64,000 nt of DNA from DATAOG01 sp963753685 (GTDB lineage: Bacteria; Pseudomonadota; Alphaproteobacteria; Geminicoccales; Geminicoccaceae): contig CAVWDE010000027.1 in NCBI GenBank assembly GCA_963753685.1, positions 1 through 64,000 on the forward strand. Reading direction: 5' to 3'. A program made the position numbers and the translations under genes. Positions 1 to 12,100 of this stretch are shown piece by piece. Every line of letters begins with the position of its first letter. Within the stretch, counting starts at the first letter, position 1. The notes under the pieces were generated by a model. The model saw only the letters and a list, made by a program, of their open reading frames with translations, was not told where the DNA came from and did no database searches.

Positions 1-2289
<2,289 letters not shown>

Positions 2290-2373
2290 GACACCTTACC
2301 GGATTGACACCCGGCGACCGGACGCATACACGCGGTCGCCCGATTGCCCTTGGTTACCTAACGCTTGCTCAGG

Positions 2374-2402
2374 ACATGGCTCAAGGACGCCCCCAATTCA
2401 AG
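2374..2402 (-). promoter_or_regulatory. Possible heat-shock (sigma-32 type) promoter for lon
   Basis: On the minus strand CTTGAA is followed 17 bases later by CCATGT, about 85 bp upstream of the lon start. This resembles the alphaproteobacterial sigma-32 pattern, but the spacing is longer than usual. The match is weak, and the assignment leans on the fact that lon is normally heat-induced. Confidence 0.22.
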
Positions 2403-2440
2403 GGCGCCTGGTCGGCCGGCACACCACCCTATGCGTCCCA

Positions 2441-2466
2441 CCCGCCGGCCCTTCAGGCCCGGCGGG
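2441..2466 (-). terminator. Hairpin downstream of clpX
   Basis: An inverted repeat (CCCGCCGG with CCGGCGGG) begins 13 bp after the clpX stop codon. There is no T-tract, so it may be a weak terminator or an mRNA 3' stabiliser between clpX and lon. Confidence 0.4.
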
Positions 2467-2478
2467 CGGCCGTGACGA

Positions 2479-3741
<1,263 letters not shown>

Positions 3742-3935
3742 CGGCACCTCGTTCCGACGAGCGAACAGACCGGCATGTTAACGGGCGTCTCCCAGCCGAA
3801 CAACCATCGAAATCCTCGCCCTCCGATGCCCGCAGCACCCCTGCCGGCGCGCGCGATCGAGCATGCCGCCGCAAGCGTCACAATTCTGTAAAAACGTTGC
3901 AACATCGCCGGTGCCGGTTGGCGGAGCCGGGGGGC

Positions 3936-4550
3936 TCAGTCCGGGGTCGGCCGGGTGCGCTGGGACACGACGTCGTCGACCAGGCCGAACTCTTTGGCCT
4001 GGTCCCCGGAGAGGAAAGTGTCGCGCTCCATGCTGCTCTCGATCACCGCCAGGTCCTGGCCGGTGTGGCGGGCGTAGATCTCGTTCAGCCGGGCCCGCAG
4101 TGCCAGGATCTCGCGGGCGTGGATCTCGATGTCGGAGGCCTGGCCGCGGAAGCCGCCGGACGGCTGGTGGATCATGATCCGGGCGTGAGGCAGGCAGAAG
4201 CGCTTGCCGTGGGCGCCGGCGGCGAGCAGCAGCGAGCCCATCGAGGCCGCCTGGCCGATGCACAAGGTCGAGACGTCGGGCCGGATATACTGCATGGTAT
4301 CGTAGATCGCGAGCCCCGAGCTGACCATGCCGCCCGGCGAGTTGATGTAGAACGAGACGTCCTTCTCCGGATTCTCGGCTTCGAGAAACAGCAGCTGGGC
4401 GGTGATCAGGGCCGCGACGTTGTCGTCGACCGGCCCGGTCAGGAACACGATCCGCTCCTTGAGCATGCGCGAGAAGATGTCGTAGGCGCGCTCGCCGCGG
4501 CTGGTCTGCTCGACCACCATCGGCACCAACTGGCTGGACGGCTGGCTCAT
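3936..4550 (-). CDS. clpP: ATP-dependent Clp protease proteolytic subunit ClpP
   Basis: Serine peptidase that forms the barrel of the ClpXP/ClpAP protease. The catalytic Ser is in GQAASMGS and the His in RIMIHQPSGG, with the Asp further on in the ClpP fold. It is 204 residues, the usual length. The ATG at 4550 gives the canonical MSQPSS start; a TTG three codons upstream is less likely. It follows tig closely and precedes clpX by about 190 bp, in which no other gene is visible. Confidence 0.98.
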   Translation of the reverse strand: MSQPSSQLVPMVVEQTSRGERAYDIFSRMLKERIVFLTGPVDDNVAALITAQLLFLEAENPEKDVSFYINSPGGMVSSGLAIYDTMQYIRPDVSTLCIGQAASMGSLLLAAGAHGKRFCLPHARIMIHQPSGGFRGQASDIEIHAREILALRARLNEIYARHTGQDLAVIESSMERDTFLSGDQAKEFGLVDDVVSQRTRPTPD

Positions 4551-4599
4551 GGCTCTCAAGTGACCTCTGGCTGGCGCGCCGCCATCGCCGCGGCGGGCC

Positions 4600-5946
4600 C
4601 TAAGCTTCCGCGGCCGCGGTTGGCGCGGCGTCGTCGTCTGGATCGCGCAGCAGCTCCTCGACCGGCACGCTCTGCTCGGTGACCGTCGCCATCTGCACGA
4701 TGAAGTCGACCACCTTGTCCTCGTAGAGCGGCGCCCGCAGCTGCTCGATCGCCTGGGGATTGCCGCGAAAATACTCGACCACCTTCTGCTCCTGGCCGGG
4801 ATAGCGCCTGGCCTGGGCCATGATCGCGGCGTTGACCTCGGTCTGCTCGACCTTGAGCTCGTTCGCCTGGCCGATGTCCGAAAGGATCAGGCCGAGCCGC
4901 ACCCGGCGCTCGGCAATGGCGCGGTATTCCGCCTTCAGCTCGTCCTCGGACTTGCCGGGCTCGGCCGCGCCCTCGGTGCGGCCGAGCTCCTCCTGCAGCT
5001 GCTTCCAGATGGCGTCGAACTCGAGCTCGATCATGCCGGCCGGCACCTCGAAGGGGTAGCGCTCGGCCAGCTGGTCGAGCAGCGTCCGCTTCAAGCGCAG
5101 GCGCCCGAGCTGGGCGTATTCGCGCTCGATGCTCTCGCGGATCGCCGCCTCGAGCGCCTTCTGGTCCTCGAGCCCCTGGTTCTTGGCCAGCTCGTCGAGG
5201 ACCACCGGCTTGGGCTCCTGGAGGTCCTTGACCCGGACGGCGAAGCTCGCGGCCTTGCCGGCGAGCTCGGCCTTGGGGAAGTCGGCCGGGAAGGTGACCT
5301 CGACCGTGACCTCGTCGCCGGCGTTCACGCCGGTCAGCTGGCTCTCGAAGCCCGGGATCATGAAGCCCGAACCCAGCACCAGCGGCAGATCCTCGGCCGT
5401 GCCGCCCTCGAAGGGCTGACCGTCGATCCGGCCCTCGAAGCTGATGATCAGCCGGTCCCCCTCCCGGCTCGGCCGCGGCTCGGCCGGCGGCGCGAATTCC
5501 TGGAAGCGGCGGGCAACACTGTCCACCCGGCGGGTCACCGCCTCCTCGCTGACCTCGGCGGTCAGCCGGGTCAGGGTGAGCGCCTTGAGATCGACCTGCG
5601 GCACCGCCGGCAGGACCTCGACCGCCATGGTGAACTCGAGATTGGCGCCCTCGTCGAACGAGGTCACTTCGACCTTGGGCTGCAGCGCCGGGCGCAGCTC
5701 GTGGTCGGCGATCGCCTTCTGCGAGCCTTGGCTGACCGCCTGCTCGAGCACCTCGCCCATGACCGAGCGGCCGTACTGCTTGCGCAGCAGGGACACCGGC
5801 ACCTTGCCCGGCCGAAAGCCGGGCATGCGGATGGTCTGGCGCAGCTCGTCGAGGCGCTTGGCGACCCGGCCCTCGATCTCGTCGGCCGGGACCACGACCT
5901 TGTACTCCCGCCTCAAGCCCTCGGCCGCTGTTTCGGTGACCTGCAT
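4600..5946 (-). CDS. tig: Trigger factor (ribosome-associated chaperone / peptidyl-prolyl isomerase)
   Basis: Binds nascent chains at the ribosome exit tunnel. The ribosome-docking signature GFRPGKVP lies in the N-terminal domain, followed by an FKBP-type PPIase domain (residues about 155-245) and the long helical C-terminal domain. It is 448 residues, normal for the family. The frame is open further upstream, but that extension is translated tRNA-Leu sequence, so the start is the ATG at 5946 (MQVTET). It lies 33 bp downstream of tRNA-Leu and heads the clpP-clpX-lon cluster. Confidence 0.97.
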   Translation of the reverse strand: MQVTETAAEGLRREYKVVVPADEIEGRVAKRLDELRQTIRMPGFRPGKVPVSLLRKQYGRSVMGEVLEQAVSQGSQKAIADHELRPALQPKVEVTSFDEGANLEFTMAVEVLPAVPQVDLKALTLTRLTAEVSEEAVTRRVDSVARRFQEFAPPAEPRPSREGDRLIISFEGRIDGQPFEGGTAEDLPLVLGSGFMIPGFESQLTGVNAGDEVTVEVTFPADFPKAELAGKAASFAVRVKDLQEPKPVVLDELAKNQGLEDQKALEAAIRESIEREYAQLGRLRLKRTLLDQLAERYPFEVPAGMIELEFDAIWKQLQEELGRTEGAAEPGKSEDELKAEYRAIAERRVRLGLILSDIGQANELKVEQTEVNAAIMAQARRYPGQEQKVVEYFRGNPQAIEQLRAPLYEDKVVDFIVQMATVTEQSVPVEELLRDPDDDAAPTAAAEA

Positions 5947-5979
5947 ACCTCGCCCCGCTGCTCGCTCAGCTGCCGAAGG

Positions 5980-6064
5980 TGGTGCGGGCGAAGGGACTCG
6001 AACCCCCACGGCCTCGGCCACGAGAACCTAAATCTCGCGCGTCTACCAGTTCCGCCACGCCCGC
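5980..6064 (-). tRNA. tRNA-Leu (anticodon UAG)
   Basis: A complete cloverleaf of 85 nt including an encoded CCA. The acceptor stem pairs GCGGGCG with CGCCCGC. The anticodon stem CGAGA/TCTCG encloses the loop TTTAGGT, giving UAG. There is a long variable arm (GGCCGAGGCC), as expected for class II tRNA-Leu, and a TTCGAGT T-loop. It sits just upstream of tig on the same strand and is probably co-transcribed. Confidence 0.96.
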
Positions 6065-6192
6065 CGCCGCATTGCACCCCTGCACCGCCGGCAACCGCCG
6101 CCGGACGCCGGGCGCAGATGTGGGCGCCCGTATAGCACGAATCAAGCGACCGCCACCAGAAGCCCCCGCGCGCGCGGCAGGAAGCCAGGGTT

Positions 6193-7375
6193 TCAGCCGC
6201 TCAGCGCCTGGCGATAGAGCGCCGCGTAACCGGCCGCGTCGAGCGCGATCGGGTTGCCCGCCGCACTCGGGTCGGCGGCCGCCCGCGGCGCCAGCAGATC
6301 GACGTGCTCCGGACGCATGCCGAGCGCTGCGAGCGTCGGCGGGATCTGGAGGTCCCTGCGCACGCTCAGGACCCAGTCGGGAAAGCCTCCGGGTGCGAGG
6401 CCGAGCGTGCGCTCGAGCCGCGCGAGCGGCGCCGCGATCGCCTCGCGATTGCGCGCCAGCACATAGGGCATGACGATCGCGATCGTGAGCCCGTGGTGGC
6501 TGTCGAGGAGGCCGCCGATCGGGTGGGCCAGCGCGTGCATCGCCCCCAGCCCCTTCTGGAACGCGACCGCACCCATGCTCGCGGCCGCCAGCATGTAGGC
6601 ACGCGCCGCGAGGTTCCGCCCGTCCAGGACCGCGGTCCGCAGCCAGCGATGGATCAGGCGGATGCCCTCGGTCGCGATGCCGTCGGCCAGCGGATGGAAG
6701 CCCGGCGCGCACAGCGCCTCCAGATTGTGCGAGAGCGCATCGATGCCGGTCCAGGCGGTGAGGTTGCGCGGCAGGCCGAGGGTCAGCTCGGGATCGGCGA
6801 TCACCTGGCCCGGCAGCATCCGCGGATGGAACACGATGCATTTGCTGTGGCTGTCGGCGTTCGTGATCACGGCCGCCCGGCCGACCTCGGAGCCGGTGCC
6901 GGCGGTGGTCGGGACCGCGACCACCGGGCAGGATGCCCGCGGTGCTCGCGCGCAGCCAGTTGTCGCCGATGTCCTCGAAATCCCAGAGTGGGCGCGTCTG
7001 GCCGGCCAGGAACGCGATCGCCTTGCCGGCATCGAGGCCGCTGCCGCCGCCGAGCGCGATCACGCCGTCGTGGCCGCCTGCGCGCAGCGCCTCGACGCCC
7101 CGCACGACGTCGGCCCCGGTCGGGTTCGGCCGGATGGCCGCGAACAGGCCGCAGGCGAGCCCGGCATCGCGGGCGATCTTCAACAGCCCGTGCCCGAGCG
7201 CGTGTTCGGCGAGACCGGGGTCGGTGATCAGCAGCGGGCGCGCGACCCCGAGCGCCCGGCAGGCGTCCGGCAGCTCCACGATCCGCCCCGGCCCGAAGCG
7301 TATCTGGGTCGGATAGCTCCAGTTGCCGCGGAGCGTCTTGGGATCGATGACGGTGGGGGGATCGATCGCGCTCAC
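6193..7375 (-). pseudogene. Iron-containing alcohol dehydrogenase, one-base frameshift
   Basis: NAD(P)-dependent group III alcohol dehydrogenase or maleylacetate-reductase-like enzyme. Residues 1-155 start at a GTG (7375) that overlaps the TGA of the upstream cupin gene and include the nucleotide-binding GGGSGLDAGK. The rest is in another frame: PTTAGTGSEV and the metal-binding HALAHPIGG / DSHHG region. Removing one C from CCC near 6924-6926 joins the frames as ILPVVAVPTT, the expected family sequence, for a normal length of about 393. A base-calling error is more likely than a true pseudogene. The substrate is unknown, and it is translationally coupled to the cupin gene. Confidence 0.85.
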
Positions 7376-7764
7376 GACGCTTCCGGCTCCGGCTGGTAGA
7401 TGCGGGTGCCCGCCGAATAGCAGATCAGGAGCTCGGCCGCCTCGATCTTGCTGAGGTTGCGCGTGCGGTGGACCTGGCCGGGGGCGACCATGACCGTGTC
7501 GCCGGCCGCCATCCGGTAGCGCCGGTCGCCCGCGGTCTGCTCGACCGCGCCGCTGATCAGGTGGATGACCTCGTGACAGTTGGGATGGCGATGCGCGGGC
7601 GAGGTGGCACCCGGGGCGAGCGCCATCCGGGCGACGCTGAGCCCGACCCCGGGCGCGCTCCGGTCCTCGACCAGCCAGCTCATCGCGCCCCAAGCCTCAC
7701 GCTGCGGCCGTTCCTCCCGCGCCCGCTCGAGCCCCGAAAATCGGTCCCACGCACGTCCCTCCAC
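7372..7764 (-). CDS. Cupin-domain protein
   Basis: A small single-domain cupin. Motif 1 is HRHPNCHEVIHLISG and motif 2 is AAGDTVMVAPGQVHR, which supply the usual His/Glu metal ligands of a beta-barrel. It has 130 residues from the first ATG; an internal ATG at 7683 (MSWLVED) is an alternative start. Its stop overlaps the start of the alcohol dehydrogenase gene, so the two are probably one operon. The substrate cannot be read from the sequence. Confidence 0.8.
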   Translation of the reverse strand: MEGRAWDRFSGLERAREERPQREAWGAMSWLVEDRSAPGVGLSVARMALAPGATSPAHRHPNCHEVIHLISGAVEQTAGDRRYRMAAGDTVMVAPGQVHRTRNLSKIEAAELLICYSAGTRIYQPEPEAS

Positions 7765-7856
7765 CCGATACTGGCGCCCTTCTGCCGGATCGTCGCGACG
7801 AGATCAATGGGCAGCTGTGGCCCGATCCGTTACAAGGGAGCTGCTGGAGGAACCGG

Positions 7857-8324
7857 ATGCCCGATCCGCACGCCTGCCACCTCGCCCAGATCAACGTCGC
7901 ACGCATGCTCCATCCGCTCGGCGACCCGCGCATGGCGAGCTTCGTCGCCCGCCTCGACCGGGTCAACGCGCTGGCCGACACCGCGCAGGGCTTCGTCGGC
8001 GGCTCCAGGACGAGAGCGGCAACGCGACCGGCCTGTACCCCTTCCCGGACCCTGGTGCTCGTCAACCTGTCGGTCTGGCGCTCGGTCGAGGCCCTGTTCG
8101 AGTTCGTCTACCGGAGCCTGCACACCGAGCCGCTCCGCCTGCGCAAGGACTGGTTCGAGAAGCCGGCCCTGGCCCACAAAGCGCTCTGGTGGCTGCCCGC
8201 CGGCACGCTGCCGACGCCAGCCGAAGGGCGCGCCCGGCTCGAGCATCTCCGCCGCCACGGCCCGAACGCTCTGGCCTTTACCTTCAAAGAGCGCTTCCCG
8301 CCGCCCCAGAGCGAGGCGGCATGA
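7857..8324 (+). CDS. DUF3291 family protein with a locally shifted frame
   Basis: The 155-residue frame matches DUF3291, an uncharacterised small alpha/beta-barrel family: HLAQINVARM at the start, LVNLSVWRSVEALFEFVYRS, WWLPAGTLPTP and LRRHGP. Between residues 48 and 63 (about 7997-8055) the frame reads an arginine-rich stretch. The conserved RLQDESGNATGLYPFPDP of the family is present in the +1 frame. A lost base near 7998 and an extra base near 8053 compensate, so the protein is long enough but scrambled in the middle. It is divergent from the cupin gene and 4 bp ahead of guaA. Confidence 0.7.
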   Translation: MPDPHACHLAQINVARMLHPLGDPRMASFVARLDRVNALADTAQGFVGGSRTRAATRPACTPSRTLVLVNLSVWRSVEALFEFVYRSLHTEPLRLRKDWFEKPALAHKALWWLPAGTLPTPAEGRARLEHLRRHGPNALAFTFKERFPPPQSEAA

Positions 8325-8328
8325 AGCT

Positions 8329-9873
8329 ATGACCGACCGCGTCCTGATCCTCGATTTCGGCGCCCAGTACACCCAGCTGATCGCGCGGCGGGTGCGCGAG
8401 CACGGCGTCTACTCCGAGATCCTGCCCTGCACCGCCGATGCCGCGACCATCCGCGCCTTCGCGCCGAAAGCCGTCATCCTGTCGGGCAGCCCGGCCTCCA
8501 CCACCGAGGTGGCAGCGCCACGCGCCCCTGATGTGGTGTTCGAGCTGGGCGTGCCGATCCTTGGCATCTGCTACGGCGAGCAGACGATCTGCGCCCAGCT
8601 CGGCGGCAAGGTCGAGATCGGTCACCATCGCGAGTTCGGCCGCGCCTTCATCGACGTGGTCGACCGCTGCGCTGTGTTCGAGGGCCTGTTCGAGCCCGGC
8701 GCGCGCGCCCAGGTCTGGATGAGCCACGGCGACAAGGTCGTCGAGCTGCCGCCAGGCTTCCGGGTGGTCGCCACATCGGAGGCCTCGCCGTTCGCGGCGA
8801 TCGCCGACGACGCCCGCAAAATCTACGGCGTCCAGTTCCACCCCGAGGTCGTGCATACGCCGGACGGGGGCGCGCTGCTCCGGAATTTCACCCATCGGGT
8901 CGCGGGCTGCCGCGGCGACTGGACCATGGCGCGCTTTCGCGAGACGGCGGTCGCGCGGGTGCGTGAGCAGGTAGGCTCCGGACGGGTGATCTGCGGCCTC
9001 TCGGGCGGGGTCAATTCCGCAGTCACGGCGCTGCTCGTGCACGAGGCGATCGGCGACCAGCTGACCTGCATCCTGGTCGACACCGGCCTCTTGCGCGCGG
9101 GCGAGGCCTCGGAGGTGCTCGAACTCTTCCGTGGCCGCTTCAACATCCCGCTCGATCTCGCGGATGCGGCGCACCTGTTCCTCGAGCGGCTCGCCGGGGT
9201 CAGCGACCCCGAGCAGAAGCGGAAAATCATCGGCAGCACCTTCATCGATGTCTTCGAAAAAGAAGCCAAGCGTCTGGGAAAAACCGATTTTCTGGCCCAG
9301 GGCACGCTCTATCCGGACGTCATCGAATCGGTCTCGTTCAAGGGCCCCAGCGTCACCATCAAGTCGCACCACAACGTCGGCGGCCTGCCCGCGCGCATGA
9401 ACCTCCGCCTGATCGAGCCCCTGCGCGAGCTGTTCAAGGACGAGGTCAGAGAGCTCGGGCGCGAGCTCGGCCTGCCCGAGGCGTTCGTCGGCCGCCACCC
9501 GTTCCCCGGCCCCGGCCTCGCCGTCCGCATCCTCGGCGAGGTCACCGCCGCGCGCCTCGACGTGCTGCGCCAGGCGGACCTGATCTTCCTCGAGGAGATC
9601 CGCACCGCCGGCCTCTACGATGCGATCTGGCAGGCGTTCGCCGTGCTGCTGCCGGTGCAGACGGTCGGCGTGATGGGCGACGCCCGCACCTACGAGAACG
9701 TCTGCGCGCTGCGCGCGGTCACCTCGCTCGACGGCATGACCGCCGACTTTTTCCATTTCGACATGGAGTTCCTGGGCCGGGTCGCGAACCGCATCGTCAA
9801 CCAGGTGCGCGGCATCAACCGCGTGGTCTACGACGTCACCTCCAAGCCCCCCGGCACGATCGAGTGGGAGTAA
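8329..9873 (+). CDS. guaA: GMP synthase (glutamine-hydrolysing)
   Basis: Converts XMP to GMP in purine synthesis. It is 514 residues, full length. The class I glutamine amidotransferase domain has the nucleophile in GICYGEQ and the His-Glu in FHPEV. The ATP-pyrophosphatase domain carries SGGVNSAV, where the family normally has SGGVDS, so Asp is replaced by Asn. The C-terminal dimerisation domain ends SKPPGTIEWE. The ATG at 8329 fits the family start (MTDRVLILDFG). Its last 38 bp overlap the convergent vsr gene. Confidence 0.96.
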   Translation: MTDRVLILDFGAQYTQLIARRVREHGVYSEILPCTADAATIRAFAPKAVILSGSPASTTEVAAPRAPDVVFELGVPILGICYGEQTICAQLGGKVEIGHHREFGRAFIDVVDRCAVFEGLFEPGARAQVWMSHGDKVVELPPGFRVVATSEASPFAAIADDARKIYGVQFHPEVVHTPDGGALLRNFTHRVAGCRGDWTMARFRETAVARVREQVGSGRVICGLSGGVNSAVTALLVHEAIGDQLTCILVDTGLLRAGEASEVLELFRGRFNIPLDLADAAHLFLERLAGVSDPEQKRKIIGSTFIDVFEKEAKRLGKTDFLAQGTLYPDVIESVSFKGPSVTIKSHHNVGGLPARMNLRLIEPLRELFKDEVRELGRELGLPEAFVGRHPFPGPGLAVRILGEVTAARLDVLRQADLIFLEEIRTAGLYDAIWQAFAVLLPVQTVGVMGDARTYENVCALRAVTSLDGMTADFFHFDMEFLGRVANRIVNQVRGINRVVYDVTSKPPGTIEWE

Positions 9874-10285
9874 GGAAGGCGGCCAACTTGGCGTTAAGCG
9901 AAGTTACGTTCCGCGTCTCGCATTCCCAGATCACCAGCACCTCCCAGCCCAGCCTGCGTAGCGCGTTCTCAGTACGGGCATCACGCTTGACGTTCGCATC
10001 GAACTTAGCCGACCAGAAATCCGCTCTCGTCTTTGGGGTGCTCGCCTGACCGCACCCGGGATGCCGATGCCAGAAGCATCCGTGCACGAAGATGATCTTG
10101 CGATGGCGAGGGAAGACGAGATCGGGAGTGCCCGGCAGGCCCCGCCGCTGAAGGCGGAAGCGGTAGCCCAACGCGTGCGCTGCACGCCGAACGACGATCT
10201 CGGGCCGAGTGTTCTTACCCCGGACTCGGGCCATGAGCGCCGAGCGTCTTGGATCCGGCGGAAGCCTGTCCAGAGGAGCGAACAA
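9836..10285 (-). CDS. vsr: Very short patch repair endonuclease Vsr
   Basis: Nicks next to T:G mismatches that arise when 5-methylcytosine deaminates. It is 149 residues, normal for Vsr. It has the RGKNTRPE start motif, the catalytic Asp in GTPDLVF, and CFWHRHPGC with the active-site histidines and zinc ligands. A TTG at 10285 is the likely start, because the ATG at 10234 would remove the conserved lead-in. It lies 9 bp downstream of the cytosine methyltransferase, as expected for a repair partner, and is the last gene of the four-gene defence operon. Its 3' end runs into guaA. Confidence 0.92.
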   Translation of the reverse strand: MFAPLDRLPPDPRRSALMARVRGKNTRPEIVVRRAAHALGYRFRLQRRGLPGTPDLVFPRHRKIIFVHGCFWHRHPGCGQASTPKTRADFWSAKFDANVKRDARTENALRRLGWEVLVIWECETRNVTSLNAKLAAFLTPTRSCRGAWR

Positions 10286-10294
10286 CTCAGGCCA

Positions 10295-11365
10295 TCAAGC
10301 TGTGCCTAGATATGCTCGCGCATGTGTCGAGAATGCCTCCCCAATTATCTCGCCCAAGCGAACGGGCACGGCGTTGCCGATTAGCCGACCGAGCAGGCTG
10401 AACTTGACGCGCTCGCCGTCCTTTACGAATGCGTAATCGGGTGGAAAGGTCTGGAGCATTGCGGCTTCGCGAAGCGTAATCGCTCGATCCTGCTCCGGGT
10501 GTCCAAAGCGCCCGTTCCCGTAGCCGAAGCACTGCGTCGTGATCGTAGGCGCCGGCTGATCCCACTCCATACGACCGTATACGCTCGGGTAGGTGTCACC
10601 GGTCGTCCTACGATGACATGCGGCTCGCAAAGATGGCTCCCAATCCCGCCAGGTCCCGCCCGGCTTCGACGCCTTGATGCGTTTCAGGTTCAGATTGCTG
10701 AGGCGACAAGCCACGTGGAGCGGGTCGTGTTTGTCGGCCTGCCCGGCAGCCAGTGCCGGAAGGTGCGAAATGGTAGTCTGGACGGTCGCGGTCGCATTGA
10801 AGGTTGTCGCTAATGATAACTGGTCCGACCCTAGCCTAGACGCCAGCAGTACGAGCCGCTTGCGTGTTTGTGGAACTCCGATGCTGGAGCACTCGACCAT
10901 CTTCGAAGTGACGTGATAGCCTTCCAGGCCGTCAAGAAATTCTCGGAAGACTGGATGGTGCTCGATCTGAGGGACATTCTCCATCGTGACAAAGTGCGGC
11001 CGTACCTCACGCACCAGACGGCCATAGCTTGCGACCAACTCCCAATCGGAAGCGCCACGGCGCCGTCCGCTCCGACTGTAGGTGGAGAAGGGTTGGCATG
11101 GCGCGCAGCCCGCCAAGAGTGTCAGCGGCGCGGCGCCCAGCAGTTCGGTTACGAACTCGGCTGCTAGTCCCTTGACGTCTCGCTCTATGAAGATCGCGGG
11201 ATTGTTCGTCTCGTAGGGGTAGCGACAGGCGCTATCCAGATCGACGCCGGCGACAACGTTCACGCCACCACGAATCAAACCGTGCGTGAGGCCGCCCACG
11301 CCGCAGAACAGATCCACGGCGGCTATGGCGGGAAGCAACTCGATCGATGCCAGATTTGCGCTCAT
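10295..11365 (-). CDS. DNA (cytosine-5-)-methyltransferase
   Basis: Modification enzyme of 356 residues with all the main C5-methyltransferase motifs in order: motif I DLFCGVGGLT (SAM binding), motif IV GCAPCQPFS with the catalytic Cys, motif VI ENVPQI, motif VIII QTRKR and motif X GNAVP. The short target-recognition region lies between VIII and X; its target sequence cannot be predicted. The ATG overlaps the TGA of the upstream HEPN gene. The neighbouring Vsr, HEPN nuclease and DUF262 protein suggest it protects self DNA in a restriction-like system. Confidence 0.94.
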   Translation of the reverse strand: MSANLASIELLPAIAAVDLFCGVGGLTHGLIRGGVNVVAGVDLDSACRYPYETNNPAIFIERDVKGLAAEFVTELLGAAPLTLLAGCAPCQPFSTYSRSGRRRGASDWELVASYGRLVREVRPHFVTMENVPQIEHHPVFREFLDGLEGYHVTSKMVECSSIGVPQTRKRLVLLASRLGSDQLSLATTFNATATVQTTISHLPALAAGQADKHDPLHVACRLSNLNLKRIKASKPGGTWRDWEPSLRAACHRRTTGDTYPSVYGRMEWDQPAPTITTQCFGYGNGRFGHPEQDRAITLREAAMLQTFPPDYAFVKDGERVKFSLLGRLIGNAVPVRLGEIIGEAFSTHARAYLGTA

Positions 11366-12098
11366 GCTTGCACGCGCGCAGGCCGTTTGGCGGGAACGAG
11401 ATATTCGTGGTCTTCGATGCAGGTCCTAAACGCGGCCACAATCTCACGCAGGTAGGTCGCGGTTCGATCGGTCAGGTCACGAAGTTGGCAGACGGTGAGG
11501 ATCTCGCCACACTCGGCGAACGAGATGTTGCCATGGGCGAGGGAGTTGCGGAGTTTCCTGACGAGCGCCAGAGGCCCCGATCATCTGACGGGCGTTTGAT
11601 GGCACGTAGGTGCCCGGGCTCACTCGAAGATCGAATCCGAGGCGTCTGGCGATGGTCTCGATTGCTTCATCATCCCAATTGCCGCCGCCGCCTTTCTCGA
11701 CCTTGAAGCCGGGCACGGGCAGAGCGTCGACCAGGTGCTGGCAGAGGCATAGCGCGCCATCGAGCCGGTTCTCGTAATTCAAATCGACATGCGTTCGAGC
11801 AGTGACGCGAACCATTCGCGCCGAACCTGGCGTGAGGCGCCCGGAGCCCAGGTGCCAGCCTTCAAGGGTACTTCCGTACGCGGTCCAAGCACTTCACCAC
11901 CGTCGCCTCAATGAGATTGTAAAGTTGCAGGAATACGCCCGAGTAGAGGATGCGCTGCTGCTGGGTGGTGATCAGCACACCGTCAGCACCAAGTCTGGGG
12001 GGCCCCGATCGTGCTTCAGCTTCGATACCCTCCAAAAACCCGAGATAAGCCTCGATCTCAGTAAGGCGCTCCTCGAACGCTGCCCCTAACTCCTCCAT
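11362..12098 (-). pseudogene. MAE_28990/MAE_18760-type HEPN nuclease, two one-base frameshifts
   Basis: HEPN-fold putative RNase of about 245 residues, readable only in three frames. Part 1 (to about 11880) has FEERLTEIEAYLGFLEGIE and LYNLIEATV. Part 2 carries RTHVDLNYENRL and the VSPGTYVPSN region. Part 3 carries LRNSLAHGNISFAECG, with the HEPN R-x4-H catalytic motif. Removing one C from CCC near 11876 and one G from GGGG near 11576 gives one continuous protein. The start ATG lies 2 bp after the DUF262 stop and its TGA overlaps the methyltransferase ATG, so the operon is tightly coupled. Family known by architecture; function inferred. Confidence 0.8.
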
Positions 12099-12100
12099 CG

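Noticed and set aside
5947..6021. 25-codon N-terminal extension of trigger factor
   Set aside because: The extension is translated tRNA-Leu sequence; the conserved start is the ATG at 5946.
7468..8328. 287-codon N-terminal extension of GMP synthase
   Set aside because: Open by GC bias only; it overlaps the cupin and DUF3291 genes and GuaA homologues begin at MTDRVLILDFG.
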